Source: Ignelater luminosus (taxonomy: Eukaryota; Arthropoda; Insecta; Coleoptera; Elateridae). Taken from it: DNA of 64,000 bases. How positions within the stretch are numbered: position 1 is the stretch's first letter; each line of letters begins with the position of its first letter. A program made the position numbers and the translations under genes. Below the pieces are notes generated by a model that was not told where the DNA came from, did no database searches, and worked only from the letters and a program-made list of their open reading frames with translations. The stretch is from NCBI GenBank assembly GCA_011009095.1, contig VTPC01090545.1, positions 168,844-232,843 on the forward strand, read 5' to 3'. Shown piece after piece: positions 13,632 to 26,015 of the stretch.

Positions 13632-14342
13632 TTATGTATAAACTACATATGGAGAATAAACAGCTTTCAACGTTGAAACAGGTAAAGCTTGTACTCGTAG
13701 TTGAGATGACGTCAAAGGAGCCGCTAGGATGGTAGCTTGAGGAACGGCGGCTACAAGAGGTGAACTTTTCTGTACTTCTGTAACGGCATACACTAAGTTT
13801 TGACTTTGTGGTTGCGTTACCACCACAGTACTCTGGGGCAAAACTACATAATAAGAACCTGGAGATTGTTGCTGTTTAGCAGACGTTGATTCTGCTTTGG
13901 TAGTTTGCTTTGATGAAGTTAATTTTCCACCCTAAAATATTTTAATGCTATAAGTATTACGTATTAATGGAAGAAATATATTTACCTGGGGTGGTAAAGT
14001 AGATTCAACTATGCTATATTCAGTAGTGGTTGGTTCTGGTGGTGGACCATAAGAAGGAGCTGGAGAAGGTGGTCCGTAAGCTTGTTGAGGTTGAGATTTA
14101 GGAAGAGTGAAAGCAGCACCTTGTGGACGCCATCCTCTTAGATTATAAGGTGCACTTTGTGGAGCCGGAACTGGTGGTTGAAAAGTACCTGGTGCAACCG
14201 ATTGACGAGCTGAAGTACGGAACCTACTTGGAGGTTCTGCTGCTGCCAGTGTGAACACCACGAAAACTGATACAATTATCACCTAACACAAAAACAGATT
14301 TAATTGGAAAAAAATATTTTAATGTAATCAAAATACCTTCAT
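13632..14342 (-). CDS. Secreted proline/glutamine-rich protein, putative cuticular or extracellular
   Basis: Three coding exons on the minus strand: 14337-14342 (Met-Lys only), 13986-14282 and 13931-13632, with GT-AG introns of 54 bp each. The joined frame is 200 codons plus stop. Residues 1-18 form a signal peptide (hydrophobic VIIVSVFVVFTLAAA, cleavage likely near AAA-EPP). The mature chain has Pro/Gln/Ala-rich stretches with GPP and YGPP motifs around residues 65-85, then a Thr-rich segment. The last exon is rich in Val, Gln and Ser with repeated hydrophobic AAVP/APL motifs and ends in VYSPYVVYT. A signal peptide, a two-codon first exon and YGPP repeats are usual in insect cuticle and other extracellular matrix proteins. 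No chitin-binding Rebers-Riddiford consensus is seen, so the role stays open. A TATA box lies upstream at a suitable distance. Confidence 0.8.
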
Positions 14343-14384
14343 GTTATTGATTGTAAATGAATGATTGAATAACCAACACTGAAT

Positions 14385-14424
14385 TACTGATGCTTAATCA
14401 AAACAAACTCGAAGTATTTATATG
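14385..14424 (-). promoter_or_regulatory. Core promoter of the secreted-protein gene (TATA and initiator)
   Basis: Read on the minus strand, CATATAAATAC (complement of 14414-14424) is a TATA box. An initiator-like TCAGTA (complement of 14385-14390) lies about 34 bases downstream. The first ATG follows about 45 bases later. The spacing fits an insect TATA/Inr promoter. Confidence 0.55.
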
Positions 14425-14429
14425 AGTAA

Positions 14430-15419
14430 AGTCAAGGGGTTTCGGACGTGATTGAATTTCCATACTATTGTACTCCCAATTTGATGAGTAACATCTGGAA
14501 TTTTAAAATTCATCGTACGTTCTGGCATTGGCCTCAAAGATATTTAATTGTTTGATGTTTCGTAATTATTGTTATTTAATAATTTTTATATTTGGTTAAC
14601 TTTTGCTATTATGTAGTCTAGACAAATTTAATTATTTGCAACATGTGCCTTATTTGATATACGAAAATAAAAATTGCTTTTGATCAAGCCTTGAAACGCA
14701 TGTTTAAATTAAATAAAACTTGAAAAGTTCAAACATTTTGATTTAATTAGAGCACTTTGGCTATTCGAAAAGAACGAAAGCTATTAACGGCTATTAGGCT
14801 TGTTATTTAGATCTCTAAGCATTAAACGAAAGTTTCTACTATCGTAGTAAAAAGTCCTGACCTCACCCTTTAAAAGCTTGTATTTCAAAAACTATACAAC
14901 GGATTTTGATCAAAAAAATTGTATTTTAATGATAGTTTATCTAGGTGTTTATTTGTTGGAGTACGGTATATTAAAAAACCCCATTTTTCATTCATATTTT
15001 AAGAATACCTGCATTTCAGGAATTGATGAATAAAACAGTATGCATCCAGAAGAAAAACAATACACGTACTTTAAGAGAGTGGACCCTATACTACAGTATA
15101 ATCTAGTCATCCTGCTATTATTAATGATATATAAAGTTTCCTTATTTGAAAAAAAATTTGTTTTTGAGGTATGAACCTACAAACTGAGGAGCCAGGCCTT
15201 TTTATTACTGCTAGATAGTAGATATAAATACAGAGTGAATCGCTTTTTGCTATTATCGCTAGATGAGGATTTCAGTTTGCAAGACCAAACTCAAGGATCA
15301 TATGGATCCTTGTCTCATCATAATTAGTTTTGCGTTTTGCGTATTGAGCTTACTATTATCAAGACGTAAGCTAATTTAAATCTTAGTCTTACTAGTATCA
15401 AAAGTTCTCGTCTTGGTAT
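14430..15419. other. Intergenic DNA, no gene seen
   Basis: Sequence upstream of the secreted-protein promoter. AT-rich with no recognised exon or repeat; it may hold further regulatory sequence for that gene. Confidence 0.45.
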
Positions 15420-16430
15420 TGATAATCCTAATCTTGACGTTGAGTTTAAATAGAGCCTCCAGCGGAGACTGATAGTCAAGGAAGGTAACTTGGATGGGTT
15501 GATGAAGATGCCCTGACTAGTAAGTTACTTGAAGAAATGTGTCTTAGAGAAAACCAGGATGTCGTCTAGACACGCGAAGCAAAACGGCAGGTAGCGGAGT
15601 ACTTCGTTCATAAAAAGGCCAAACACATACATAGAAATTCGAACAGGTCAAAGGTGTCATGATAGTGTTTTCAGAATGTAATCTTACTGCATGTTTTCAC
15701 CAGATCGATCGTTGAAGAAATGGTGCAGCCAGACAGTTGATGTGCGTCATCAAAAATGCGACGGATCGAGTACCTTTTGGGGACGGTGCGGCCATTAAGC
15801 TTCTTGAAGTAAATATCCAGTTTTGGCAATCTCCAGGGGTGGGACGGTACTCTGCTAGGGCGCAGAAAGTTATCAAACTGGTCTCAGTATCGGTGGCTGT
15901 CGCATGCGGTTTGGATAGGAAAGTGACGTGATCGAGAAGGCGGTAGTCTACCAGTAGGTGGAAAAACAATAAAGAATCCACCCCAATGCTGAGCATGGTG
16001 ATGTCCAGTATGACGAAGAACAAGTTTAATTTGAATCTAGCCAAAGGTAGTAAATATTAAACTATCCTGGCAAAAGTCTTCAGAGGTAGAAGTACAAGAC
16101 AAAGCCTGCATCAACCAGGAATTTAAGTTTAGTTGCAGTCGACAACAAACAGAAGGTCAGGGTTGGAAAAGCGGTCAGTTATCAACGGTTGCTGGCTGAA
16201 GGAACATGGCACAAAGCACCTTCGGGCCTTTTCTTTAACCATCAATGAAACCAACAGCTACTTGGCGAAGCTAAATCGTCGATCTTCTATAGAAGATTAG
16301 AATTATCAGCGAACTCTGCTAGATGCTGTCAAAAAGTAGAAGATTGGCAGATACTTCAACAAGGCTGTACTGTAAGCTCCAAAGAGAGCTGTAAGGCCGT
16401 GGAAATGACAAAGGAAGTGTAAAAGTTTCC
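15420..16430 (-). mobile_element. Decayed Ty3/gypsy-type retroelement relic (gag end, protease, reverse transcriptase)
   Basis: The minus strand reads through broken frames as a retroelement polyprotein in normal order. Near 16320 is a gag-like segment LAEFADN. Near 16110-16150 is a retropepsin-like TKLKFLVDAG, with an Ala where the family has the Thr of the DTG/DSG active site. Near 15960-16040 is GVDSLLFFHLLVDYRLLD, matching the protease end (GADFL..FGLLVD). Reverse transcriptase remnants follow: RYSIRRIFDDAHQLSGCT (about 15740-15790), DLFEFLCM (about 15640), CFACLDDILVFS in a shifted frame in place of the usual YxDD box (about 15550), then GIFINPSK (about 15500). Several stops and frameshifts show it is dead. 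No long terminal repeats or envelope gene were identified. The longest open piece is 15697-16044. Confidence 0.75.
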
Positions 16431-18562
16431 TTTCACCCATTTCTTCATGCGTGAGAAGCTGTCATATGCGTTCTCGAAAAGTAGATAATCAATAGATCTA
16501 CCAGGGCACTCTTCAGTTGATCTAGCTTAGAATGAAGACATTACTAACACAGCTGCTTTAAACTTGTAGTACTTTGAAAACTGCTCTAAATTAAAATTGG
16601 AAGCTGAGTTTAGTAAACCTTCAAAAAACAGATGAGTATTTGTAACATTGCAAGACAGTTTGATGTTAGGTTGACTCTTATAAGAAAGGAATGTTACTGC
16701 AGTTAAGAATAGACTCAAATTCAAAAGCTCTAGTAGGTAAATGGAATGGAGGTATATTCGACACAAAGAAAAAAGTGTAAAATTGAATGTAATCAAGTAT
16801 CTCAGTAAGATCTTTAGTGTGGAAGTATTATGGTTATATAACCTAAAATTTGATGTTGATTTAGTCTTGATTTTGATATAAGACCAAGGCAAGAAAACCT
16901 TGCGACTTCGATTTTTCAATAGTTAAGACTAAACACAATTTTCAAAATTGTTTTTTAATTCTCTCTTCAAGCCTAACTCAACTCAACTGGAAGGTTAAAC
17001 TGTCTTCAGTTCTATTAACACTGACATTTAGTTTAAATCTTTTAGAAAAGAAAGAAGTAACATCTCGCTGGTAATTCTTCTAATTCTTGTTTGCCACGAT
17101 TTCGGTCATTTCACAATGTTACATCTTACTGTTATTAAGCTTCCCATCATTCCTGGCATTCTTCTGAATCACATAAATAATCATTAGCTCAAAAAGGATA
17201 AAGCTAAATCCAAATGCGTATTAGTACGGCCAAAATAAGTCAAAACATTTCTGTGAACATATGAACTTCGGTAAAGCTTACGAGGACTCGCTCAATGTTA
17301 GGTAGCAATTTTTGGTCAAGTTTTATAAATGATAAGATGTTTAAAATGGTGAAATTATTTTGATCATATACAGGTGAATATTTTGTTGAGCTTGTTGTTA
17401 CAGTTTTAGGCAGTTCAATCGTTTAATTTCATTTCGCTCAAGTGATAAACTTAAACATAGGGCACGATGTCTAGTTTGGATATTTATTAGTGTTTTCTCA
17501 AAAACTGATTGGTCTATCAAGAAGTATTTCTTTAAGGACGATCAAGCGTATTTTTAAAGACTTTTATTGACGTAAACTATTTAAAACTATTTTTTAACTT
17601 ATTTCGACACCTCCAAGGCATCTAATAATTATTTTATGCTCAGTATTTTTTATTACCTTGTTAAGATTCGCATTTTGTTTGCCTTTGCTTATCATTACGT
17701 AACTCAAATTAGATCATCATTTGATCATTGCACACTTTTGAATCATTTTGTTTTTGATTGATTGAAGTATGGGATCTTAAGCAAAACGTATAAACCGCTG
17801 ATGCCATGATTGAGGATCATAACATAACATAAAGGATCAAAAATGTAAAATTGAAAATTTTGGTAATATCTATACTTGTTATAGATGCTACATAGTACAT
17901 CAGAAAAATACATCTAACGAGAATATAGAAGAATTTGAAATATTCGAGCTTTAGAAGTTTTTGTTTGGTTTTTTAGAATTCTTAGAAAATGGAGATTTTT
18001 TAAACCTTTGGTCAATTTTGTGAGTGAGTATTCGTATCTCAGTCATTCTCTGATCTGTTTTCAGAATTTCTTAGTCTATTTCAATTATAATCACTTCTTG
18101 AGACCTTTTGGGAAAACAATGCAGTAGTACTGAGAATTTCAAATTCGAAGAAAACCTTAACAAAAGCTTTGAGAAGTTCCTCCCTGAGAAGTTTAATTGT
18201 ACGTATCGTTTATGCATTGCTCTTGTAGCAATCATTAAAATTTTGAATCCCGTACTCTTGTCCCATACAAAAGCAATCATTATATTTGTGTAAAATAATT
18301 CTTACAAACCTACACCACACTCTACAGTGCAGTAATAAAATAAAATGAGAATTGGTATTAATAATTACAAAAAATGCATTACAGTAGTTGCTCAAAATAG
18401 CAAATAAAAGCTTACAAAATTGTTTTCTAAACTATACTTCCAGATTTTCTGTTTTAAATAGATCCTAGTGTATGTTTTGAAATAAACAATAATAATAATA
18501 AAATCTGAAATGACTCAGTAACCAATATAACAATCAAAAAGAAGCCTTTTTTCAGTAGTGTT
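16431..18562. other. AT-rich intergenic DNA, no gene seen
   Basis: One 130-codon minus-strand open frame (16527-16919) has no signature of a known family and a composition like the surrounding DNA; it is probably chance. No paired-box exon was recognised here. Confidence 0.45.
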
Positions 18563-18711
18563 CAGAGGCGGCTGGTGATCTTACTTCAGGTGGTGCACAA
18601 ACCACGTGATCGCCGCTTGATTGGTTGAAATTGTTAAATTATACAGAAACAAATCAATCAAGCGGCGACACGTTGTTTGCGCACCACTTGAAGTTAGGTC
18701 ACCAGCCACCA
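18563..18711. mobile_element. Hairpin MITE, about 150 bp
   Basis: Two arms of about 57 bp are near-perfect inverted complements. The left arm starts CAGAGGCGGCTGGTGA and ends CGCCGCTTGATTG; the right arm, reversed, reads TGGTGGCTGGTGA to CGCCGCTTGATTG. They surround a 31-base AT-rich loop. CAGAGG-type ends suggest a hAT-related non-autonomous element. No clear target-site duplication could be confirmed by eye. Confidence 0.75.
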
Positions 18712-21700
18712 CTATTAGTATTAAAGATGTCCTTAATGACTAAATTTTCTTTACATAAGTTCTTCAAAGAATCCGTCTGCTCATGATCTCCCGAAATTTC
18801 TGCGTAATATTCAGCTCTACTCACTTTCGTAACAAGTTGACAAGTTATAATATCGTGGAAACTTTCAACTTGCCATTGCTATTATAAGAAGATTTTTCTG
18901 GTCACCCCAGAAGGCCTTTTTCGTGTCCAAAGTACAATGAAAATGTTTTTTTGTTTGGTACAACATAAACAAGTATGATAACATAATATTTAAAGTATAA
19001 TTCATTAGGTCCAATTTATTAATACTTATGAGACACACTATATGTTCAATGCATTCATTTATTACTTTAAGATGGTTTTAACATCTTAAACATTAAGATT
19101 ACATTCTCTATATGGTAATTAACAAGACTCTAATAATAATAAATTTCGCCAGTTAAACCCTTGCTAAACTTGAAACAGAATTTCTAACCTAATTTAAGTT
19201 CATGTGAACTCATTAAATTATCTATAATAAGTGAATTAACCGTATACTTGTAGCGGTAATAAAGTAATATGTATAGTATACCCAATTAAACAGGGCGATA
19301 GAAAGCGGCAGAGAGGAAGAGAGAGTTTAAAGGGGGTGTATTTTATTATAGTTAACTCGTGGACAGCGTGTTTTACTAACGTGGAATCTCCCAGCTTTTC
19401 ACTGACCTCGTCACATCTAACCGCGTTGTAATTATACGTGACATCTTTATTATTCTATCAACGTGCGAGAGTAATTTGCGTGAGAATATTGGATTTTAGG
19501 TAGAATATTACTTTCTTTTAATTTTTATCGAAATTCCATTTATTAAAAATAATTTATAAGTTAAATATTAACGTAAATAAACAAATAAATTATATCTTTG
19601 TACCAAAATACACATAATAGTAGTGCATGAATGTTTGAAAACTATTTTGAAGGAAGATTTCTAAAGCCTTAAAGCTGTCGGCTGGTTCTCAAAGGGGGTA
19701 TCAAGTAATTTGTAAAGGCGTAAGTAAATCATGCGAACAAAAGTGACAAGCACCGCTGCTCGTTATCTCTTGTAAAGCTGTTTATAGATACGCGACGCAT
19801 ATTCCCATTGCAAGTTCGAAAATTCTCTATTGCCATATAATGCCTTAACAAATCTACAACGGAGTTTTACAAAAAGCAGGAAGCTGGAGGATCTGCTTAT
19901 CCTAGCGTATAATTGAAAAATTTTAAGTGTGTATATGTGTATTTTTCAAAACTTTTTCGTTACTTATCTTGTTTTGCTTTTGTGCGTGTGGCCCTTTGAA
20001 TAAACTGCTACAAATGTACTGTATAATAAGGATCCCTTTTGCCTGTGAAATCTTATTTAAAAGTTTACTTTTATTATAAGAGGTTTTTAGAAGATTTGTA
20101 CAATTAGTTAATTGTTGCATTATTATTTTGTTAGTAGCCCAATTAAGTTTTTAAGTTTTTGTATTTTCTTCTATTTTGTTTAATTACGCTGCTTTCAAAA
20201 ATCAAATTAAATCAAACTGCTAATTCAAAAATAAAAATTTGAAAATAAGAATTTCTTCTTGAACACCACAAGAATAATGACGTCACCCATGATATTTTCG
20301 TGTTTCCAACATTTTTATTCTCCTTAAGCGCAATTAAGTAACAAACTCAAAGTGCATCTACGCTACTAATTTTAGCAAAGTTTATTGATCAATGATTTTT
20401 GTAATAAATTGTGATCCAATTACCAATTTACATAGATGCAGAAGCTTACCATCTTGATAACCTACGGCTATGTCAATTTGTTCGTTCCAAAAATCGAATA
20501 GAGAACAAGAGCCAAATTTCAAATGTGATAGACTTTGTAGGTCCCTACAGTGAGAAAACTTTTTTATCTTCTAATCCATTCTAAACAATGGTAGCAGAAT
20601 TTCCAGATTGGCCTAAATTAAGAAAAAAGTAGTTAGCTATTGACTGAATGTTTGTATGTTAATCTTGTTCTAATGTAGTTAGACACTTTTGACTATAATA
20701 TAAACAATTGCCTTAGAATATTCCAGCAACGTGACATATTAAATTGCACATCAAATCTGGCAAGCTGGTCAATTGAAACTATTTATGTAAAGCCTGAAAT
20801 GCATTAATCTGAGACTGACTGTTCTTCCTACTTTGTTTTTTTAAGATGTGATTTCCTTACAGACAAAACTACATCTGTATATCAGTTGGTCGTCTTACCT
20901 CAAAGTTTTCGAATAGACCATGAACAAGGTTAGCTCCACATGAGCATGTTTGCAATTTTTCCCAACGAAAGAGTTTTTTGATCAATTCCGAGATGTTTTG
21001 TGTCAGAATATCATTCTGAAACTTAGGAGAGGACTATCTTATCATTACCAAATCTTAAAATCTGCTTACTTCTCACTGTCTGCTTTGCAGATTTTGAGAA
21101 TAGCACGAATTGTCTCAATTATTGCATTCTTCTTATATTTTTTTGCTACTCGTATACCACTGCTCTGAAGATAAAAAAGACAACATCATTTAATATTTCT
21201 CTTTTCTCAGAATTTTTGCTCAAAACTTTAAAGACGTTGTGGATTGTGTTTTCCATTTGGCACATTTTTAGTCTACAGATCAGAGTATTCTATCGTTACC
21301 AAATCTTGAATTTAGTAACTACTGTGCTTCGTAGATTTCGGGAATAACACGGATATGGTATTCACACGAAAAGAAGGATCTCTGAGGCTAAATACCTTTA
21401 GGTTGAACATTTCCTCTTTCGCGTCTTTGTCTTGCATGACATGAAAGGGCCGATAAATTGAAAATGTCATCATATCCTTCAGAACGAAGTGGTTGAACTA
21501 AATGGTATTGAATTGTTTTAGTTGATGGTAAGAAGCAATCAGTCGGCACATAGAAAACTTAATAAGAAACAATTTCTATGGTTTTTCGAAAAGATATTCC
21601 TTTAAAAAAACATAAAGTTGATTTCTCGCAGGATTACTAATTTCCAAATGCGACGAATTAATATAAAAACATTATAATCTTCTACGTACAACCAGGAAGA

Positions 21701-24700
21701 ATTAGAGTAGTCTTTATCAAAATCCAAACAAGTAAAACAAAAGTTTGAGGGCGTTCTCAACAATTTGTTCCATTTATGACAACATAATTATGTTCAAAAC
21801 AATTTATGTAATAATAACCGTTATTTTTGATTTTCCTACGTTACAATGAAGAGATGACCGCAAACTAAGAGTAGCTGATTCTGTTAAATATAAATAAAAC
21901 TAAATTGTGCAAATCATTTTAAATATATTATACTGTGATATGCCTTTTCTTTTACAGACCGTGAGACTCTTGTAGCAAATTTGATTCTTATTTATTAGAA
22001 ACTAGTTTTTCAGATTTTCACTTTTATTAATTGCAGTCTACTTATGTAAAAGTGTTCTTTCAAATATTAGAAAAATGAACACCTAATGCCAAGTAAGGTA
22101 TGACAGCAGAGACTCGATAAACAATAGATTAAAATTGATGCACTTCTAAGAGTTTGAAATATTACCTGAATTAATTACACCAAATTAAGATGTACTAGCT
22201 TGTAATTTGATCGTCGATTGTTCCATAATATGAAATGAAGATATCTTACGTTTTTTTAAAAAATTATTTAGTATGGGAGAAATGTTTGCCTTTAAGAAAA
22301 AGAAACACGCCATTCTATTATAAAATTCTACTTTAAAACGGAAATTAGTTTGTTGCACGCTAAACATTTAACTGTAACTAGATTAAAAGGTGATGCCCTG
22401 TAATTCCATTACAACGAAAGCATTTTCCATCGGAAACGGATTCGTTTTACATAAACAACTGTAATGTTCGAAACTTCAAAATTCCATTTTTAAATCTATA
22501 AACTGTTTTCAATTCCTGCATGTACTATACAGGCACAAACATAATATAGAATCAGAAATCGTTTGCTGTAAAACTCTTTACACTAATAAGTTGTCAGCAA
22601 TGCAAAAGGGGGGAGAGAGAGCATGAGCGCAGGGGTACCAAAGCAAATTATTTACAGTCAAATGATTCCATTTCAATATCGGGACAAAAGAAGGGCTGCC
22701 GCTCGCTCAGAGATACATGTATCAGATATTCCAGCAACGGAACCAATAGGGAAACTCGGGAATAGGATGCTATATCATCATACACGTAACGTAAATATTT
22801 AGCGTGTTAGAAGTAAAGTAGGTACTTATTAAAATTGAATGGATGGGTATTTATATTTTAAAAGCATTAGTGGATGCAGGAATTCTCAATTCAGTTCTAT
22901 TTAAAACGTTTCCGCATTTCTTTCAGGAAAAACGCTAGAGGAATTTTTTGTTTCGTATTCTTCTTATTTCTAAAAACTTCATTAACATTTAAGTACTAAG
23001 CTATTTTTACTTGGTGCGGCTTTATAAAGTCACAGTTGGAGGTATTGTTTGCATTTAAAGTAGCTTTCAATTGTTTTCGTATCGTTTATTACAGCGAAGT
23101 TCAATTATTTAAATCTGCTCCCTTGGAATAATTCACCTTTGTCCTATACGTAGTAAATTATAGACAATAAACAACGGCAATATTATCTCTTGGTCTCTTA
23201 TTCTTACAATTAAAAAAAGTTGTGTGATATCTCTACTTTTTTTCCTATTTATTTTATATTTTAGCAAGATTATCTTGTTATTCTTTGTCCTCGTTCAGGA
23301 GTCTCGTGATTTTCCTTAGTGATGTAGTGAACACCGAAACTGTATATTCCACAAATTTAATTACTTTCTTACTAATTCTTAGCTGAAGAGAAACCTCTGC
23401 GCCTCATAGTAGCCTTGAATCACAGGAATAAAATTCAGTGACCTTCCTCTACTACTATCAGGTAAAATGGCTTGAACTTATCATTGGGTGCTTGCGATTT
23501 ATTGTTATTTATTTCAATGTGATTTCTTTAGATATCAGAAAATTTTCGATTTCAGATAAAAAGAAAATGTTGTTAAGAAGCATAATGCAGCTAAAAGTAC
23601 AATTTTGACAATTGGATACCAAAGAGCAATTTTCAAGAATGCATCTGTCTTTAACTTTCAAGTGTATTTTTTCAGTTGCAATATATTGTAAACTCAGTTT
23701 CTATTAATTTCCACAGGTTTCTTATTTTCTTATGTTAATGATGTTTAATGACTTTCTTTTTTTGAAAAGAAGAACCAAACCGGTAATTCTTCAAATAGGT
23801 CTCAAAATTCTCTTTGACAAAATTCCTGTAGACTTAAGTCCTGATTTTGGATTTTGATTGATTGATTTTCAATGTCCTTGATTATATCATAAGTCTCATC
23901 AGCGATGGAAGAACTCTAAATCTTCTCATATTGATTTATAAATGAATCTGTGAGAGGTATTCTGTATTCTAAATAGCGAGATAAGTGCATTGGTTTTTGA
24001 GAAATTAAAATCTGACATCTGTAGAGGACAATTTTGCCAAATCACAGACTTCGCCGAAAAGATATATCGATTCCCATACAGATAATTTTATATGTGGGCT
24101 TGAAATGCTCCCGTGGGTGATGGAAAAGTATGTCAGTGTAGCGATAGATTTTCAAGACACTTCCGAAGTTAAAGTGAACATACTTATGTTAGTCCTAGCT
24201 GGGGCTACATTAATTGTGCAGTTTTAAACATTTAAATCCCTGGAATGTCATCGGAAGATCATCATTATCAAATTCGTCAAACTTCTACTTTCTTGAACTT
24301 TTTCCGCCAAAGCGACTAAATGCTTGATTAGATAAAATCGAATCCAAGCTTTCATTTGGGCCAGCCTACGAGTAAGATATTTGAATCAAGTAAAAACTGT
24401 GTTTAATTCGTTCTAGAAGGCTATATCAACAACAAACTGCAGAATACGGACTGGAGGCGCGGTAAGCTTTCTGATTTTATGGTACTAGAAAAACTGAAAG
24501 CTTACGAAAGATTTTAGAAATTAAGGTTTGTAAAGAAATGTTCCACCTCCAACCTTAACAAAAAGACATTTGATATTTAACTACAATAGATAATTATGAC
24601 GCAGTGTCTTGAGTTAATGATTTTGGTTACCATGATGCGTAAGTGCGAAAGCAAATGGGCATTTTCAAGAGATTTTTCTAGCCTGTTAACTATATGTATA

Positions 24701-25169
24701 TGTATTTTAAACTTAACCTAAGACATTGAGAAGGGCGATGAGCTCATGTAACGCGGAATCAATACATAATTCGTTTCCAGATTGATGGAAGGAGGAAACT
24801 ATTGAAAAGTTGGCTTTGGGGTTTTGAACTTTCTGACAAGATTTATCTCTTGTTCATTGAAAATTGTCCCAGCTAACCTTGATCAAACAAATTATATTTG
24901 AGTCTATTACTTTGGGCTTGACAAATGATCTTAATTTAAATAAACAAATAAAGATAGTTTGCGCTTTTCGATGGTTGCAGTTGCAGTACCATCGAGTGTT
25001 AATAGTGTTTTCTTAGCAGATGAATATTTATGTATCTAAGCTTTTACCAAAGCAGATCTTGCAAGATCTTACTTTTTGCTCTCTCAAAAACAAAAGAATG
25101 ATTGTGGTTATGGTTAATTATGGACCACGAATACTTACACTCTGCTAAATTATTCACTAGCTGGAATCT
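18712..25169. other. Large gene-free AT-rich region
   Basis: About 6.5 kb with no recognised coding exon, RNA gene or high-identity repeat. Scattered open frames under 75 codons show no motifs. A purine-rich patch occurs near 19310-19340 and a GA-rich patch near 22610-22630. This stretch would be a natural place for upstream Pax6 introns and enhancers, but no paired-domain coding motif (GCVSKIL, SINRVLRNL) was found on reading it. Confidence 0.4.
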
Positions 25170-25400
25170 TTGACTACCAGCCTTGCGGTCGAATATAAAT
25201 TTTCAGATTTAAATCGTTTCTATGCAAAACGATGGCTGCGCCTATTACCTTATATGGATCAGAGAACTGAATGCTTACCCAAAAAGAAAGAAAGTCTTTT
25301 CAAAGCAGAATTAACCGAATGGACACAATTAACACAATGGACAATTGTCTTATTTTCAAATGAATTTTAAACTATGGACCAGGAAGAAGAAAAACAAAGA
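25170..25400 (+). mobile_element. Possible Tc1/mariner transposase fragment
   Basis: An open frame contains LTEWTQLTQWTIVLFSNEF, which resembles the segment before the first catalytic Asp of Tc1-type transposases (usually W..VLFSDE.). Here the Asp is Asn. Nothing else of the family is readable around it, so the call is weak. It lies just upstream of a LINE fragment. Confidence 0.3.
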
Positions 25401-25589
25401 AGTGCTAGAGCGGTCATTTCGACTAGAATGAGACAGGAACGATCCAAACGGTTTAATCTCCAAATATGATATGATTCGTTATTCTTTGCCATAGCTTCGT
25501 TATTGGCTTATGGACAAACTATTGTCAGTATTCCAGACACATTCAATATCCGTATCTTTGAAGTATTGAAGTCAAAATAGATTATCAGC

Positions 25590-26013
25590 TTTGTTTATTA
25601 ATTCTTCCAAATTAATTCATTTTACCAGACCTAATAAAAAGAGCAGAATTGACAAATATTTGAAATTATTATGGATTTCCAGAACAAGTATAGTAGGTTA
25701 TGCTGACGATGTAGTCCTCATTGCAAACAGTGTGGACAATCTACAGAGGATGCTACACAGTTTGCGAGGTCGGCTCGAGTATACAGTTTAGAGGTGTGTA
25801 GGGAAAAAATAAAATGCCTAACCACATTCGGGAAACCCTTAAGATGTAAATTAGAAAAAGAAGAAGCTATGGCTAAAAAAGTCATAACATTCAGGTACCA
25901 CAGCGTAAATATATCTAGCGCAAAAGACATTCAAGTAGAAGTAAGAGACCAAGCAATCAAAAGCGCCATTACTTCGGGATGCCTACGAGACGTCGGTCGT
26001 ATGGCGAAAGAAA
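25590..26013 (+). mobile_element. LINE reverse transcriptase fragment, 5' part (interrupted by mariner)
   Basis: Around 25690 the frame reads GYADDVVLIANSVDNLQRML, the YADD catalytic box and following helix of non-LTR retrotransposon reverse transcriptases. It continues in the next frame with KCLTTFGKPLRCKL and VNISSAKDIQVEVRDQAI up to SGCLRDVGRMAKEI at the mariner insertion point. The order matches the palm-to-thumb region of RTE-like LINEs. A stop and a frameshift between 25791 and 25794 show it is inactive. The coding line resumes beyond the mariner at 27229 with YMLVETKIRICKT. Confidence 0.75.
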
Positions 26014-26015
26014 TA

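Noticed and set aside
16527-16919. 130-codon minus-strand open frame
   Set aside because: Amino acid composition follows the AT-rich DNA, with no domain, signal peptide or splice context.
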